Shown here: positions 25,515-34,788 of the stretch, one piece after another
How the letters are laid out: each line of letters begins with the position of its first letter
Numbering within the stretch: the first letter of the stretch is position 1
Assembly (NCBI RefSeq): GCF_030811655.1
Contig: NZ_JAUSRE010000003.1
Coordinates: 239,328 to 303,327, forward strand
DNA: 64,000 bases
From: Pseudarthrobacter enclensis
Lineage (GTDB): Bacteria > Actinomycetota > Actinomycetes > Actinomycetales > Micrococcaceae
Direction of reading: 5' to 3'
Made by a program: the position numbers and the translations under genes
The notes under the pieces: model-generated
Databases searched by the model: none
Told to the model about the DNA's origin: nothing
What the model saw: the letters and a program-made list of their open reading frames with translations, nothing else

Positions 25515-26429
25515 ATGATCCAGGCAGCGTCGGTGTCCGCCCTAACGTCCTACCACTGGCTTGGGATCCCTATCGCGGTGGCCGGCGCCATCCTGCTTGC
25601 GCTTGGAACGTTGTTCCAGCACCGGGCCGTGGAAGACCAGCCTGCCGCTTCCGGGCGTGCTGTCGGAAGCATGGGCGGAGGACGCCTCCAGGCCCTCGTT
25701 CGAAATCCAAAGTGGCTTGCCGGGACAGCGATGCTGGGCGGCGCCATCCTCCTCCAGCTCACCAGCCTCCGGTTCTCCCCGTTGATCGTGGTCCAGCCCA
25801 TCGGTGCGGTGGCCCTGGTGGTCACCACGCTGGCCACGGCGCGGATAACCCGCAGGTCCCCCGGACGCCGGTCCCTCACCGCCGTCGGGTTGTGCATGGG
25901 CGGCGTGGGGGTGTTCGTTGCGGTAGCGGCGCTGTCAGCACAGGACGTGGAGATCAGCGACCGGCACCTGGTCACCATCCTCATCGTTTTGGCCGCGGTC
26001 CTTGCCTGCGTGGCCGTCGCCTTTATGTTGTGGCGCCACCGGGCGGGCGCGGTGGTCTTCACCGCCGGCGCCGGGGTCCTGTTCGGATTCGTCGCGGCCC
26101 TGGCCAAAACCGTGATCGGCCGGCTGTTCCAGGGCGATTTCGAGTGGCTGTCCCTGACATGCGTCGCCGGCCTGGTCGTTGCCGGCCTCGCAGGGAGCTT
26201 CCTGGTCCAGAACGCCCACAGCCGGGGAACGCCCGAACTGGTGGTCGCCGGACTCACCGTCATCGACCCCCTGGTTGCCGTGGCGATCGGTGTCACCATC
26301 CTCGGCGAGGCGGACACGGCGCCTCCGCTTGCGATTGTCCTGTTCCTCCTGTCCGGTGCAACCGCCATCGCCGGGGTCTTCCTGCTCGCGGGGGTCAGGA
26401 AGCCGGCGAGGCCGGGAGTGAAACCATAG
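25515..26429 (+). CDS. DMT-superfamily (EamA-like) membrane protein
   Basis: A 304-residue protein with about nine to ten helices arranged as two repeats, as in drug/metabolite transporters. The first half contains RFSPLIVVQPIGAVALVVTT and the second half the equivalent GTPELVVAGLTVIDPLVAVA, the conserved Pro-containing helices of the fold. It is distantly reminiscent of NIPA/DMT proteins. It probably moves a small metabolite. It converges with the PBP gene, with 48 bases between them. Substrate unknown. Confidence 0.82.
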   Translation: MIQAASVSALTSYHWLGIPIAVAGAILLALGTLFQHRAVEDQPAASGRAVGSMGGGRLQALVRNPKWLAGTAMLGGAILLQLTSLRFSPLIVVQPIGAVALVVTTLATARITRRSPGRRSLTAVGLCMGGVGVFVAVAALSAQDVEISDRHLVTILIVLAAVLACVAVAFMLWRHRAGAVVFTAGAGVLFGFVAALAKTVIGRLFQGDFEWLSLTCVAGLVVAGLAGSFLVQNAHSRGTPELVVAGLTVIDPLVAVAIGVTILGEADTAPPLAIVLFLLSGATAIAGVFLLAGVRKPARPGVKP

Positions 26430-26477
26430 CGCCGTCTTCACTTCCGTCCGTCAGCCTGGCAGGCTCCAGGCCGGCGT

Positions 26478-28706
26478 TCAGCGGCCTGCGCTCGGTGAAG
26501 TAGTCTTCCCGCGCTGGTCTGACGGGCCACTGATGAGGTTCTGCGGCGGTGCGTCGAAGTTGCCATGGTCGTAGAGGCCCACGGCCGCCTGCATGTACTG
26601 GGCCCATTGCGGGCCCGCGATGAAGGCTCCATCGACGGCGGGGTAGAACTTGCCGTTGATGGTGACGTTCCGTCCCAACCGGCCCGGTCCACCGTTGAAG
26701 GGGTCCCCGAAGAAGGACGCGGTGGCCAGGCCCTTGGTGTAGCCCACCACCCAGGTCTGGTTGTTCCATTCGTTGGTACCGGTCTTGGCGGCATCCGGCA
26801 CCCCGAGTTTCTGCGGGATCAACAGGCCGGAGCCTTTCGTGAGGACGTCCTGGAGGACGTTGGTGACGGCCTTGGCCACATCCGGTTTCAGGGCGCCGGC
26901 CTGGCAGGACGATGTTTGGCCGCCGATCTTGTTGCCCTGGGCGTCATCTACTTCAGTGATGGACATGGGGGCGCAGTAGGTGCCGTTGGCCGCGAACGTC
27001 GCGAATGCGTTGGCCATGGTCAGCGGGGCCACGTTTTGGCTGCCCAGGATATTTCCCAGGGTTGAGAGGTCGATCTTTTCGTCTTTTCCGCTGCCCAGGT
27101 GCAGGCCGATGGCATCTGCGGCGCGTTGGACGTCGCAGACATCATTGAGCCCGGCGAGGGAGGCGAACGTGGCCGTGTTGATGGATTGGTAGATGCCTTC
27201 ACGGACCGTCATGGGCCGGTACCAGTTGGGCTCATCGTTTTGCAGGTCCGCCGATTGCGGTACGGTGCTGTCGAACCAGCCCTGGACGGGATGGCAGGTG
27301 GTCTTCCACGGATAGTTGATGCCATAACGGCGGCGGGAAGCATCGACAACCTGGTTGGTTGACTTCCCCTCGCCAAGCCAGGCGGCGAGGGTGACGGGTT
27401 TCATCGTCGAGCCTGGCTGCATGCCGCCCACACCGCCCAGGCTGTTGCCGGCCGCGTCAGCGCTGTCCACGTTGAAGTTGTAGTCGGACACAAAACCGGT
27501 GCCTTCGCCGGGCAGCTTCCGGGAGTTCTGCGCCATGGCCAGGACTTTCCCGGTGCCCGGTTCAATGGTTACCAGCGAGGTGCCCCACTTGTCCGGGTTC
27601 GCGCCCGTCGTGGCGTCCACCTGGGTCTGGGCCGGCCCCTCCAGGCGCGGGTCCAGCGTGGTCTTGATGGTCAGGCCGCCGGCCATGATCTTCTGGTCCC
27701 GCTCGTCCTGGGTGGCCCCGTAGGACGGGTCATTCTCGATCTGGTGCAGGACGTAGTCGCAGAAGTACTGCGCCTGGGAAGCGTAGGCACAACCCTGTTT
27801 CGGGGGATTGAGTTTGAGCTGAATGGGGGTGTTCACGGCGTCGTCGTGCTGCCGCTGGTCGATGTAGCCGTGTTCCAGCATTGCGTCCAGCACCAGGTCC
27901 CGCCGGGATTTGGACGCTTCCGGGTGCACTGTCGGATCGTAGAGCGAGGGGCCGTTCACCAGGCCTGCCAACAGCGCGGCCTGGGGCAAGGTGAGGTCCT
28001 TGGCATCCACGGAAAAGAAGTACTGGCTCGCCGCCTGGATCCCGTATGCGTTGGCGTTGAAACCGACGACGTTCAGGTATCCGGCAAGGATCTGGTCCTT
28101 CGAGTACTGCTCCTCCAGGCCGATGGCGAGCTTCATCTCCTGGATTTTTTTGTTCATGCTCTTCTGCCCGTTGAGCACTACCTGGGCGTCCTTGCCCTGG
28201 GCAATCAGGTTCTCGTTGAGCATGTTGGTCACATACTGCTGGGTCAGCGTGGAAGCCCCCTGGTGGCCGCCGGCGGCGTCAATCATCGCGGCCCGCAGGA
28301 TGCCCGCAGGGTCAATACCGCCGTGCTGGTAAAAGCGGTAGTCCTCGATTGCCACGATCGCATTTTTGATGTTGGGGGACATCTGATCCAGCGTTATCCG
28401 GGTCCTGTTCTCACTGAAAAGAGTGGCAATCTGGGACCCGTCCGCTGCAAGCACGCGCGTCATCTGGGCCGGCGGCGCCGCGAACACATCCTTGGGGAGG
28501 TTGGTGGACAGCGCTGCAGTGCTGCCCGTAACCGCCGTCTCCGCCAGGGCTGCGGCCGGAACCATCAACCCGGCCACCAGGGCGCCGCACAGTGCGCTCA
28601 CGCCAATGAAGCCCAGGAACCAGCCCAGCGTTATGCCGGTGGCACGGAACAGGTTCCGGCCCCGGTGCGCGTTCGGCGTGGATGTGGAAGAGGCTCCCTT
28701 GGACAT
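26478..28706 (-). CDS. Class A penicillin-binding protein (transglycosylase/transpeptidase)
   Basis: A 742-residue bifunctional wall synthase. One membrane anchor lies at about 25-55. The GT51 transglycosylase domain (about 95-265) has catalytic Glu121 in IEDYRFYQHGG and the second motif GASTLTQQYV. The transpeptidase domain shows SxxK (STMK in GSTMKPVTLA), SxN (SIN in GIYQSINTATF) and KTG (KTGTNEWNNQ). It polymerises lipid II and crosslinks peptidoglycan outside the membrane. SEDS proteins elsewhere in the window are the other route of wall synthesis. The gene is monocistronic. Confidence 0.95.
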   Translation of the reverse strand: MSKGASSTSTPNAHRGRNLFRATGITLGWFLGFIGVSALCGALVAGLMVPAAALAETAVTGSTAALSTNLPKDVFAAPPAQMTRVLAADGSQIATLFSENRTRITLDQMSPNIKNAIVAIEDYRFYQHGGIDPAGILRAAMIDAAGGHQGASTLTQQYVTNMLNENLIAQGKDAQVVLNGQKSMNKKIQEMKLAIGLEEQYSKDQILAGYLNVVGFNANAYGIQAASQYFFSVDAKDLTLPQAALLAGLVNGPSLYDPTVHPEASKSRRDLVLDAMLEHGYIDQRQHDDAVNTPIQLKLNPPKQGCAYASQAQYFCDYVLHQIENDPSYGATQDERDQKIMAGGLTIKTTLDPRLEGPAQTQVDATTGANPDKWGTSLVTIEPGTGKVLAMAQNSRKLPGEGTGFVSDYNFNVDSADAAGNSLGGVGGMQPGSTMKPVTLAAWLGEGKSTNQVVDASRRRYGINYPWKTTCHPVQGWFDSTVPQSADLQNDEPNWYRPMTVREGIYQSINTATFASLAGLNDVCDVQRAADAIGLHLGSGKDEKIDLSTLGNILGSQNVAPLTMANAFATFAANGTYCAPMSITEVDDAQGNKIGGQTSSCQAGALKPDVAKAVTNVLQDVLTKGSGLLIPQKLGVPDAAKTGTNEWNNQTWVVGYTKGLATASFFGDPFNGGPGRLGRNVTINGKFYPAVDGAFIAGPQWAQYMQAAVGLYDHGNFDAPPQNLISGPSDQRGKTTSPSAGR

Positions 28707-28883
28707 GTGTATCTCCGGTTCCCGACGTCGTATTACTGCAACGGTTGCCTTTCCCCGGACAGGTCCCCGTCACGGGCGTCGCACACCTGCGTCCATGCCG
28801 GCAACCGTGCCTTCACCCTACTCTTCGAACCTGATAGGCCCCGGTAAGGCTCCCCGGCGACGGGTACCGGCAGGTCATCCTGC

Positions 28884-31319
28884 TTAACCTGCGCTGGACG
28901 ACGGCGTCGCCGCCAGGGTCTCCCCCGTCCCGGTACCTGATGTAGGTGCCGGCGTGGCGTCGTCAACAGGCGACGTCGGTTGCCCCCCTTCCATGTTCCC
29001 GGCCGCCGGGGCAGTGCCCATGTAAGTCGCTGCCGGAGCGGGTGCCTCCGCGGGAGCGGACGGCCCATCCTGAACGAGGGACGAGGTGGGACCAGGGGTC
29101 GGTCCACCGCTGGGACCATTTGTAGCAGGGGACGTCGCTGCAGAGGTGCCCCCTGACGCCGAAGAGCCCTTGACGATGGCCGCGATCTGTTCCTTGTACC
29201 GATCAAGGGTCGACTGGATGTCAGAGAGCGGAACGTTCTGGATATTCCGCCCGTATTCGGCGATTTGCGCCCACAGGGCCTCGAGTTGCTGCTTGCTGTC
29301 CCCGTCCAGCGGCCCGTTGAGGGTCAGGACCAATTGGCTGGCCAGGGCGTACGTGAGGCAGTCCAGGCAGTTGTAGTTGGCCGCCGCGGAGAGGTTCTGC
29401 GGCACGATCACGTCAGTTTGCCCTACCACCAGGACCACTTGGAACCCCACGGCCACCGCCGCGCAGCCCGAACAGCTGGCGAATGCGTAAGCCTCATTAT
29501 TGGTGGTGACAGGCCCGCCGTCGTCCGCCCACACCAGCGCGAAGGCCACGCTGTACTTCACCGAGCCGTCGGTGGTATTGACGGCGAGCGCCTGGTTTCC
29601 GTCGGCGGCCGGGGCGGCCGGCCTATCGAACGGGAACACCCAGGACGGAGCGGCAGCAGAAGCGGTCTTGCCACCACGGGCGGTACCAGGCGATGCCTCC
29701 TCAGCCGGCACCAGCACCATGCTCAACTGCGGGTTCTCCCGCGTGGGCTTGGCGGCGCCGGCCGGCCACAGCGCAACGGTCCGTCCAGCAACACCCTGAC
29801 GCAACGCCCCGCCGTCGCGGGCGGGAAGAATTGCCCGGGTGGCATCCCCCAACGTCCCGCGTTCGTAGGCCTGCACGGGACGGTACGTCCCGCCGTCGGG
29901 CCACCACGCCCAGGCGAGTCCCGCCAGCAGGACACCCACAGCCCCCATTGCAACGATGCGCTGGGCAACCTTCCCCCGGGTCTTTTGCCAGAGTCCGGTG
30001 ACCAGCTGCCGCAGCAAGCGGACCACGATGTACAGCACACCAAGCACCGGAACCGCCACGACCACCATTGCCAGCGCCCGCACGGCCACGCCCAGGACGT
30101 CCCCGGACGCAAGGCTCGCCGCCAGAGCTTCCTGCTGTTTCCCCACGCCGGCCCAGCCCGTAGCCAGCAGCCTCGGCAGGGACAGCACCATCATCACCAT
30201 GCTGAAGAGCAGCACCGGCACGGTAACCAGGACCCAGGCGGTGACCACAGCCCGGGCCCACGGCTTAAGCAGCTTGCTTTCCGGGTTTCCCCAATGCCAG
30301 GGAAGAATCCCCAGAAGGGTGGGCTTTATCCGCTGGAACAGGTCCGGCACCCCGGTGGCGTCGGCCAGGATGTGGTAGCCGTCGTACTTCACCAGCGGGA
30401 TGAGCTGCCGGACCATTTGCAGGATCTGCGTGACCACCACCAACAGGAGCGCATCAAAGCCGGTGGCCCACCACAGGCCCATAATGACCACCGCCACGAT
30501 GGCATTGAAGTACAGTCCGCCCAGATCCGTCCGGATCCGGCCGCCCCGGCCCAGCCGGTAGGAGTCGGTGACGTCCGTGAAGAACGCCGGCCACAGCAGG
30601 TACAGCCCCGCGCCCATGGCTCCGGGGGTAGCCCCTCCCCTGCGGGTGGCGGCGGCATGGCCGAACTCGTGGAAGCCCGCAGAGAGGATGGTGACGGCGA
30701 GGATCAGCAGCAGGAGGGCGGGCTGGGCAAAGGCCTCGTGCGTTGCCGAGCCCAGGCCCTTGACCATCAGCACCCACCAGCAGGCGGCCAGGAACGCCGC
30801 CGTCACAGCCACCACGATCAGCGGATTGAACAGCACCGCGAACGGTGCCGTGATCCTGCGGGTCCGCTCGGGATCGGACACGATATAGCGGAACCGCAAT
30901 CCCAGGAGCGGGTTGGATTTCTTGACCTCGGGCTGGGTGCCGTCGGCGAGCCGAAGCAGGCCCATGGGTAGGAGCTGGGAGTCCATCAGGGTACGCACGT
31001 TGTCTGCGCTGACCAGCCGCCCGTATTCCTGGCTGACGTGCCGGGCGATGCCTTCAAGATCGTTCGTGCCGTCCGTGGCCTCCAGCACCAGATACAGGAG
31101 CCTGGTCAGCTGGAGGGTCTGGCCGTCTGCGCGCCGCACCAGCGACGGCGGCTCGCGATAGCCGGAGCCTTCTGCTGCGCCGAGCAGCTGCACGCCGTCA
31201 GCCAGGGCTGGAATGTCGGCTTCCGCCGTCGTACTGCCTTGGCCCGGTTCCCGGGCGAGGGAAATGCGTGACGACGACGGGGCCGCCTCAGGAGGCGGCC
31301 CGCCGTGGGTTTGGGTCAT
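28884..31319 (-). CDS. M50-type membrane metalloprotease with N-terminal PqqD/RRE-like region
   Basis: An 811-residue membrane protein. Residues of about 65-125 resemble a PqqD-like domain (LTRLLYLVLEATDGTNDLEG), as in peptide-modification systems. The protease signature HEFGH is at 217-221 in a membrane helix, and the second metal region KYDGYHILADATGVPDL follows, matching the putative peptide zinc metalloprotease group. More helices reach residue 490. An extracytoplasmic C-terminal region then includes paired cysteines (CSGC, CLDC) and a Pro/Ser/Thr tail. It starts six bases after the repetitive protein at 31326, its probable substrate. Confidence 0.85.
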   Translation of the reverse strand: MTQTHGGPPPEAAPSSSRISLAREPGQGSTTAEADIPALADGVQLLGAAEGSGYREPPSLVRRADGQTLQLTRLLYLVLEATDGTNDLEGIARHVSQEYGRLVSADNVRTLMDSQLLPMGLLRLADGTQPEVKKSNPLLGLRFRYIVSDPERTRRITAPFAVLFNPLIVVAVTAAFLAACWWVLMVKGLGSATHEAFAQPALLLLILAVTILSAGFHEFGHAAATRRGGATPGAMGAGLYLLWPAFFTDVTDSYRLGRGGRIRTDLGGLYFNAIVAVVIMGLWWATGFDALLLVVVTQILQMVRQLIPLVKYDGYHILADATGVPDLFQRIKPTLLGILPWHWGNPESKLLKPWARAVVTAWVLVTVPVLLFSMVMMVLSLPRLLATGWAGVGKQQEALAASLASGDVLGVAVRALAMVVVAVPVLGVLYIVVRLLRQLVTGLWQKTRGKVAQRIVAMGAVGVLLAGLAWAWWPDGGTYRPVQAYERGTLGDATRAILPARDGGALRQGVAGRTVALWPAGAAKPTRENPQLSMVLVPAEEASPGTARGGKTASAAAPSWVFPFDRPAAPAADGNQALAVNTTDGSVKYSVAFALVWADDGGPVTTNNEAYAFASCSGCAAVAVGFQVVLVVGQTDVIVPQNLSAAANYNCLDCLTYALASQLVLTLNGPLDGDSKQQLEALWAQIAEYGRNIQNVPLSDIQSTLDRYKEQIAAIVKGSSASGGTSAATSPATNGPSGGPTPGPTSSLVQDGPSAPAEAPAPAATYMGTAPAAGNMEGGQPTSPVDDATPAPTSGTGTGETLAATPSSSAG

Positions 31320-31325
31320 CTCGGT

Positions 31326-31997
31326 TTACTGCTGCAGGTTGGACTGCTGGCCGGCTGTGGCGTTGGCCGCGCCGTCGATGTGCTGCGATATGGCGGCACT
31401 CTGGTCCGAGATGGCGTAGGACTGGCTGTCGATCGAGCCGATGTTCGCGGCAACGGCTGCGTCGATGGGAGCGGCTACGTTGGCGTTTGCCGCCACGGCA
31501 CCGTTGATCGGGGCGGCGATGGCGGCGTCGGCGTCCAGGTTCACGTCCACGTTCAACAGGTTGCCGTTCAGGGCACCCGCTGCGTCCGTGACGCCACCGG
31601 TGCCCGTGGGAGCCGGAGCCGTTCCGGTGGTTGCATCGGCGGTTCCGGTGTCCGTGGTTCCAGTGCCAGTACTGCCGTCACCCTGTCCGATCACGCTGTC
31701 CTGGGCAGAGTTGGCATTGGCGTCGGCCACGATCCCCTGGTCAATGGCAGCATCCTGGTGGGAAAGTGCCTGCGCGTCAGAGCCAAAGGAGAGGATGTTG
31801 GCCGAGGCCGCGGCGTCGATGGGGGCCGCCACGTTCGCGTTGGCGGCGACGGCCAGGTCGATCGGAGCCGCCGCGTTGATGCCCAGGTCCAGGTCGGCGT
31901 TCAGGTCCAGGACGGACGCCACTTCCTTGTCCGGCAGGGCCGTGGCCTGCTCCGACATCAGTTCTTCGTCAGTGAGGGGACGCATTTCATTGTCCAT
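31326..31997 (-). CDS. Repetitive Ala/Asn/Asp-rich peptide, probable partner of the M50 protease
   Basis: A 223-residue acidic protein without a signal peptide. After a leader-like start (MDNEMRPLTDEELMSEQATA) it has two copies of a block of about 50 residues. Each contains NVAAPIDAA within a longer A-A-P-I-x-x-A-V-A-A-N-A-N pattern and ends in a SxDxQxxxxSxQxAAI-type stretch. A Gly/Thr/Ala-rich linker joins them. There are no cysteines. GGAGGT precedes the ATG. It is cotranscribed and coupled with the M50 protease, so it is probably cleaved, matured or exported by it. Function unknown. Confidence 0.75.
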   Translation of the reverse strand: MDNEMRPLTDEELMSEQATALPDKEVASVLDLNADLDLGINAAAPIDLAVAANANVAAPIDAAASANILSFGSDAQALSHQDAAIDQGIVADANANSAQDSVIGQGDGSTGTGTTDTGTADATTGTAPAPTGTGGVTDAAGALNGNLLNVDVNLDADAAIAAPINGAVAANANVAAPIDAAVAANIGSIDSQSYAISDQSAAISQHIDGAANATAGQQSNLQQ

Positions 31998-32187
31998 GGT
32001 TGAGACCTCCGGTGCGGCGCGGGTGCTCTGCCCCCAGCGGACAGCCCGCGCCACACAATAGTAAGCATGATTAGTAATTTTGCGAAGCTTCGGGTGATGG
32101 GCGGGCATGCGGGCACGGCACCTGGGACACGAGGACGGACGTAGCACCCGCAAGCCAGCGTTAACGTTGGTGGCATAACTTGGGCCC

Positions 32188-32871
32188 ATGAGCCTTCTCC
32201 CCCTGGCCGCCACGGCCTCTTCCGTCCGTCCGGTGACGGGCCTGCTGCCTGCCTGGATGGATCCAAACGAGTTCCTGCGTGATCCGGCCCTGGCCCCCTG
32301 GCTCGTCTTGATCGTGTGCGCATTCCTTTTCGTGGAGACAGGCCTTCTGGTGGGGTTCTTCCTCCCCGGGGACTCCCTGTTGTTCACGTCGGGACTCCTG
32401 GCGGCAACGGGAATCATTCAGGTCCCCGTCGGCGTCCTCGCCGGCGCCGCGTTTCTTGCCGCGCTCGGCGGGGACCAAACCGGGTACCTCATCGGCAGGA
32501 AAGCAGGGCCGGCGCTCTTCAACAGGCCCGGTTCCAGGTTTCTGCGCGGCGAATACGCGGACAAGGCGCACAACTTCTTCCTCAAGTACGGCCGCAGGTC
32601 CGTGGTCCTGGCCCGCTTCGTTCCAATAGTGCGGACCTTTCTTCCCGTCACCGCAGGCGTGGGAAGAATGCGTTACGGCGCCTTCCTTGCCTACAACGCC
32701 CTGGGCGCCCTGCTCTGGGGCGCAGGCGTTACGCTCCTCGGTTTCTGGTTGGGCCGATACGCCTGGATCGGGGCCAATATCGACCTGATCTTTGTAGTGA
32801 TCGTCGTGGTTTCATTCGTCCCGGTTGGCGTTGAACTGCTGAAGAGCCGGAGGCACAAAGGGAGCCAGTAG
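32188..32871 (+). CDS. DedA-family membrane protein
   Basis: A 227-residue protein of the DedA/VTT family with five or six helices. The typical re-entrant sequences are present: ETGLLVGFFLPGDSLLFTSG near residue 50 and ARFVPIVRTFLPVTAGVGRM near 145. DedA proteins are lipid-scramblase-like proteins that recycle undecaprenyl phosphate or flip phospholipids across the membrane. The window also encodes UppP and a PAP2 phosphatase of related lipid-carrier metabolism, but at a distance. It diverges from the M50 unit. Confidence 0.92.
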   Translation: MSLLPLAATASSVRPVTGLLPAWMDPNEFLRDPALAPWLVLIVCAFLFVETGLLVGFFLPGDSLLFTSGLLAATGIIQVPVGVLAGAAFLAALGGDQTGYLIGRKAGPALFNRPGSRFLRGEYADKAHNFFLKYGRRSVVLARFVPIVRTFLPVTAGVGRMRYGAFLAYNALGALLWGAGVTLLGFWLGRYAWIGANIDLIFVVIVVVSFVPVGVELLKSRRHKGSQ

Positions 32872-32907
32872 GCCTGCTTGGCGGCATCGGTGGGGCAGGC
32901 CCTGGCC

Positions 32908-33420
32908 CTACTCGTGCTCGCGGACGTACGCTTCCGGGCTGACATCCTCCGGTTCAATCCCCGCGGCATGCCTGGACTCAAAAATGCTGAATGACAGGCC
33001 AAGGCGATGCCGCAGCTCAAGGGACGCGTGCTGCCGAAAGTCGGTCAGGCCTTCGCGTTCCTCCTCCGCCATGTGGTCGTCGTTGGCTTCGTTGAGCTTC
33101 GCTATCCCCGCCCACCACTCGGGGGAACCCGCCGGGTGCCCGTCCACCTCGCTGATGGCGTCCCGGATTTCGTTGTGGTCGTGGATCGCGTCGGTGGTTT
33201 CGTCCGCGGCGGAATCCTTCCCGCCTGCGCCCTTCCCCAGTTCCATCAACTCCGGATAGAAGAGCTCTTCTTCTGCCTTGGCGTGGACTTCCAGCAGGAT
33301 GCGGAGCTGCTTCCACACAGCTTCCAGGCTGGACGGTTCGCTGCCGTGCATCTCATCAAGCAAGGCGAACCGGCGCCGCTGCTCGTGGTGGTCGCTCAAA
33401 ATCACTTCAACAATGTCCAT
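32908..33420 (-). CDS. Hemerythrin HHE-domain protein
   Basis: A 170-residue helical protein. The first iron-ligand motif SDHHEQRRRFALLDEM is at about 9-24, then LLEVHAKAEEELFYPEL, then DAIHDHNEIRDAISEV, and finally NDDHMAEEEREGL. These are the His and Glu ligands of a di-iron four-helix bundle. HHE proteins bind oxygen, sense redox state or protect against reactive species. It is convergent with DedA and divergent from the cation exchanger. No partner is evident. Confidence 0.92.
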   Translation of the reverse strand: MDIVEVILSDHHEQRRRFALLDEMHGSEPSSLEAVWKQLRILLEVHAKAEEELFYPELMELGKGAGGKDSAADETTDAIHDHNEIRDAISEVDGHPAGSPEWWAGIAKLNEANDDHMAEEEREGLTDFRQHASLELRHRLGLSFSIFESRHAAGIEPEDVSPEAYVREHE

Positions 33421-33586
33421 GGTGGTCCTTTCAGCAAGGGAGGTATCCCTTAACCCTTACCCTCGATGCAGCCATTCACCACCCCGCAACTGCCAGGCCT
33501 CGATTCCCAGCTTGGATTCAGGGTTCCACCCCCGTTACTGGGTAGGGGTTCTCTTGGAAGAAGACAAAAACCCAGGAGGGGAAGGC

Positions 33587-34651
33587 ATGGAGACTCTGCC
33601 CGTGGCAGTTCTGGTCCTGATTTTCGCGGCTGCCGCGGCGGTGATCTGGGTGGCCGGAATTCAACTCTCCAAACAGACGGACGTTCTTGATGACAGACTG
33701 CACCTGGGTTCGGCGCTGGGCGGCCTCATCCTGCTTGCCGTCGCCACCAATCTGCCGGAGATCGCCATTACGGTCAGCGCGGCGTTATCCAACAACATCG
33801 GCGTGGCGGTGGGGAACATCCTGGGTGGTATCGCCATCCAAACCGTCGTACTGGTCATCCTTGACCTGTTCGGAACCAGGGGGACCGATCCCCTCAGCTA
33901 CAAGGCCGCGTCCCTGACCCTGGTCATCGAAGCCGTCATTGTCATCGCAGTCCTGGGCGTGGTGATCGCCGGCAGCCAAATGCCGGGCTCGCTTGTGGCC
34001 TTGCGCCTGACTCCCGCCGCAGTGCTGATCGCCGTCATCTGGGTGCTCGGACTGATCCTCGTCCAACGTTCACAGAAGGGCCTTCCCTGGCACCAGCAAG
34101 GGGACGCACCTGGAGGCCAGGACAAGCCCCAGGGCCACTCCAAAAAGAAGTCCAGCCAACAGAACCGCCACACCAGCACGGGGAAGGCAGCCCTGATCTT
34201 CGCCCTCGCGGCCCTGGCAACCTTGGCCGCCGGCGTCGTACTGGAGCGCAGCGGGGACGCCATCGCGGGGCATATCGGCTTATCCGGGGTCCTCTTCGGG
34301 GCGACCTTCCTGGCCCTGGCCACGTCCCTGCCCGAAATTTCCACCGGCCTGGCCTCCGTGAAACAGGGCGACTACAAACTGGCCTTCAGCGACATCTTCG
34401 GCGGCAACGCCTTCCTTCCCGTCCTGTTCCTGGTAGCCGTACTCATCACCGGCAAGCCGGTGCTGCCCCAGGCGCAGGCCACCGACATCTACCTCACCGC
34501 CCTGGCGATCCTGTTGACCCTTGCCTACCTCCTGGGCCTCCTCTTCCGCCCGAAGAAGAAGCGCCTCGGCATGGGGATGGACTCCCTGGTGGTCCTGGTC
34601 CTCTACCTCGTCGGCGTCGCCGGGCTGTTCGCAGTGGCCACGATGTCCTGA
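33587..34651 (+). CDS. Sodium/calcium exchanger-family transporter
   Basis: A 354-residue membrane protein with about ten helices in two inverted halves. Each half has the alpha-repeat signature: ATNLPEIAITVSAALSNN with GNILGG in the first, and ATSLPEISTGLASVKQGD with SDIFGGNAF in the second. A Gln/Lys/His-rich cytoplasmic loop joins them. This is the CaCA exchanger fold, which swaps Ca2+ or another cation against Na+ or H+. GGAGGGG lies upstream of the ATG. Confidence 0.9.
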   Translation: METLPVAVLVLIFAAAAAVIWVAGIQLSKQTDVLDDRLHLGSALGGLILLAVATNLPEIAITVSAALSNNIGVAVGNILGGIAIQTVVLVILDLFGTRGTDPLSYKAASLTLVIEAVIVIAVLGVVIAGSQMPGSLVALRLTPAAVLIAVIWVLGLILVQRSQKGLPWHQQGDAPGGQDKPQGHSKKKSSQQNRHTSTGKAALIFALAALATLAAGVVLERSGDAIAGHIGLSGVLFGATFLALATSLPEISTGLASVKQGDYKLAFSDIFGGNAFLPVLFLVAVLITGKPVLPQAQATDIYLTALAILLTLAYLLGLLFRPKKKRLGMGMDSLVVLVLYLVGVAGLFAVATMS

Positions 34652-34788
34652 ATCCACGAAGGCACGTCCGGCCGCACCCCGTGGCTCGCTCGAATCGGAT
34701 TCCCCCGCACCGGTCCGTATTGGCCGCGGCTACGAACACTCGGTAGGGACGGGAACGTCATGCCAATAAGTGTCGGGAAGGCGTAGCC

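Noticed and set aside
28733..29206. Minus-strand 157-codon frame upstream of the PBP
   Set aside because: Arg/Pro-rich shadow of the M50 protease's C-terminal low-complexity tail.
29265..30971. A 568-codon plus-strand frame antisense to the M50 protease
   Set aside because: His/Gln/Arg-rich composition typical of an antisense GC-rich frame, no membrane or domain pattern, and the minus strand clearly encodes HEFGH and KYDGYH motifs.
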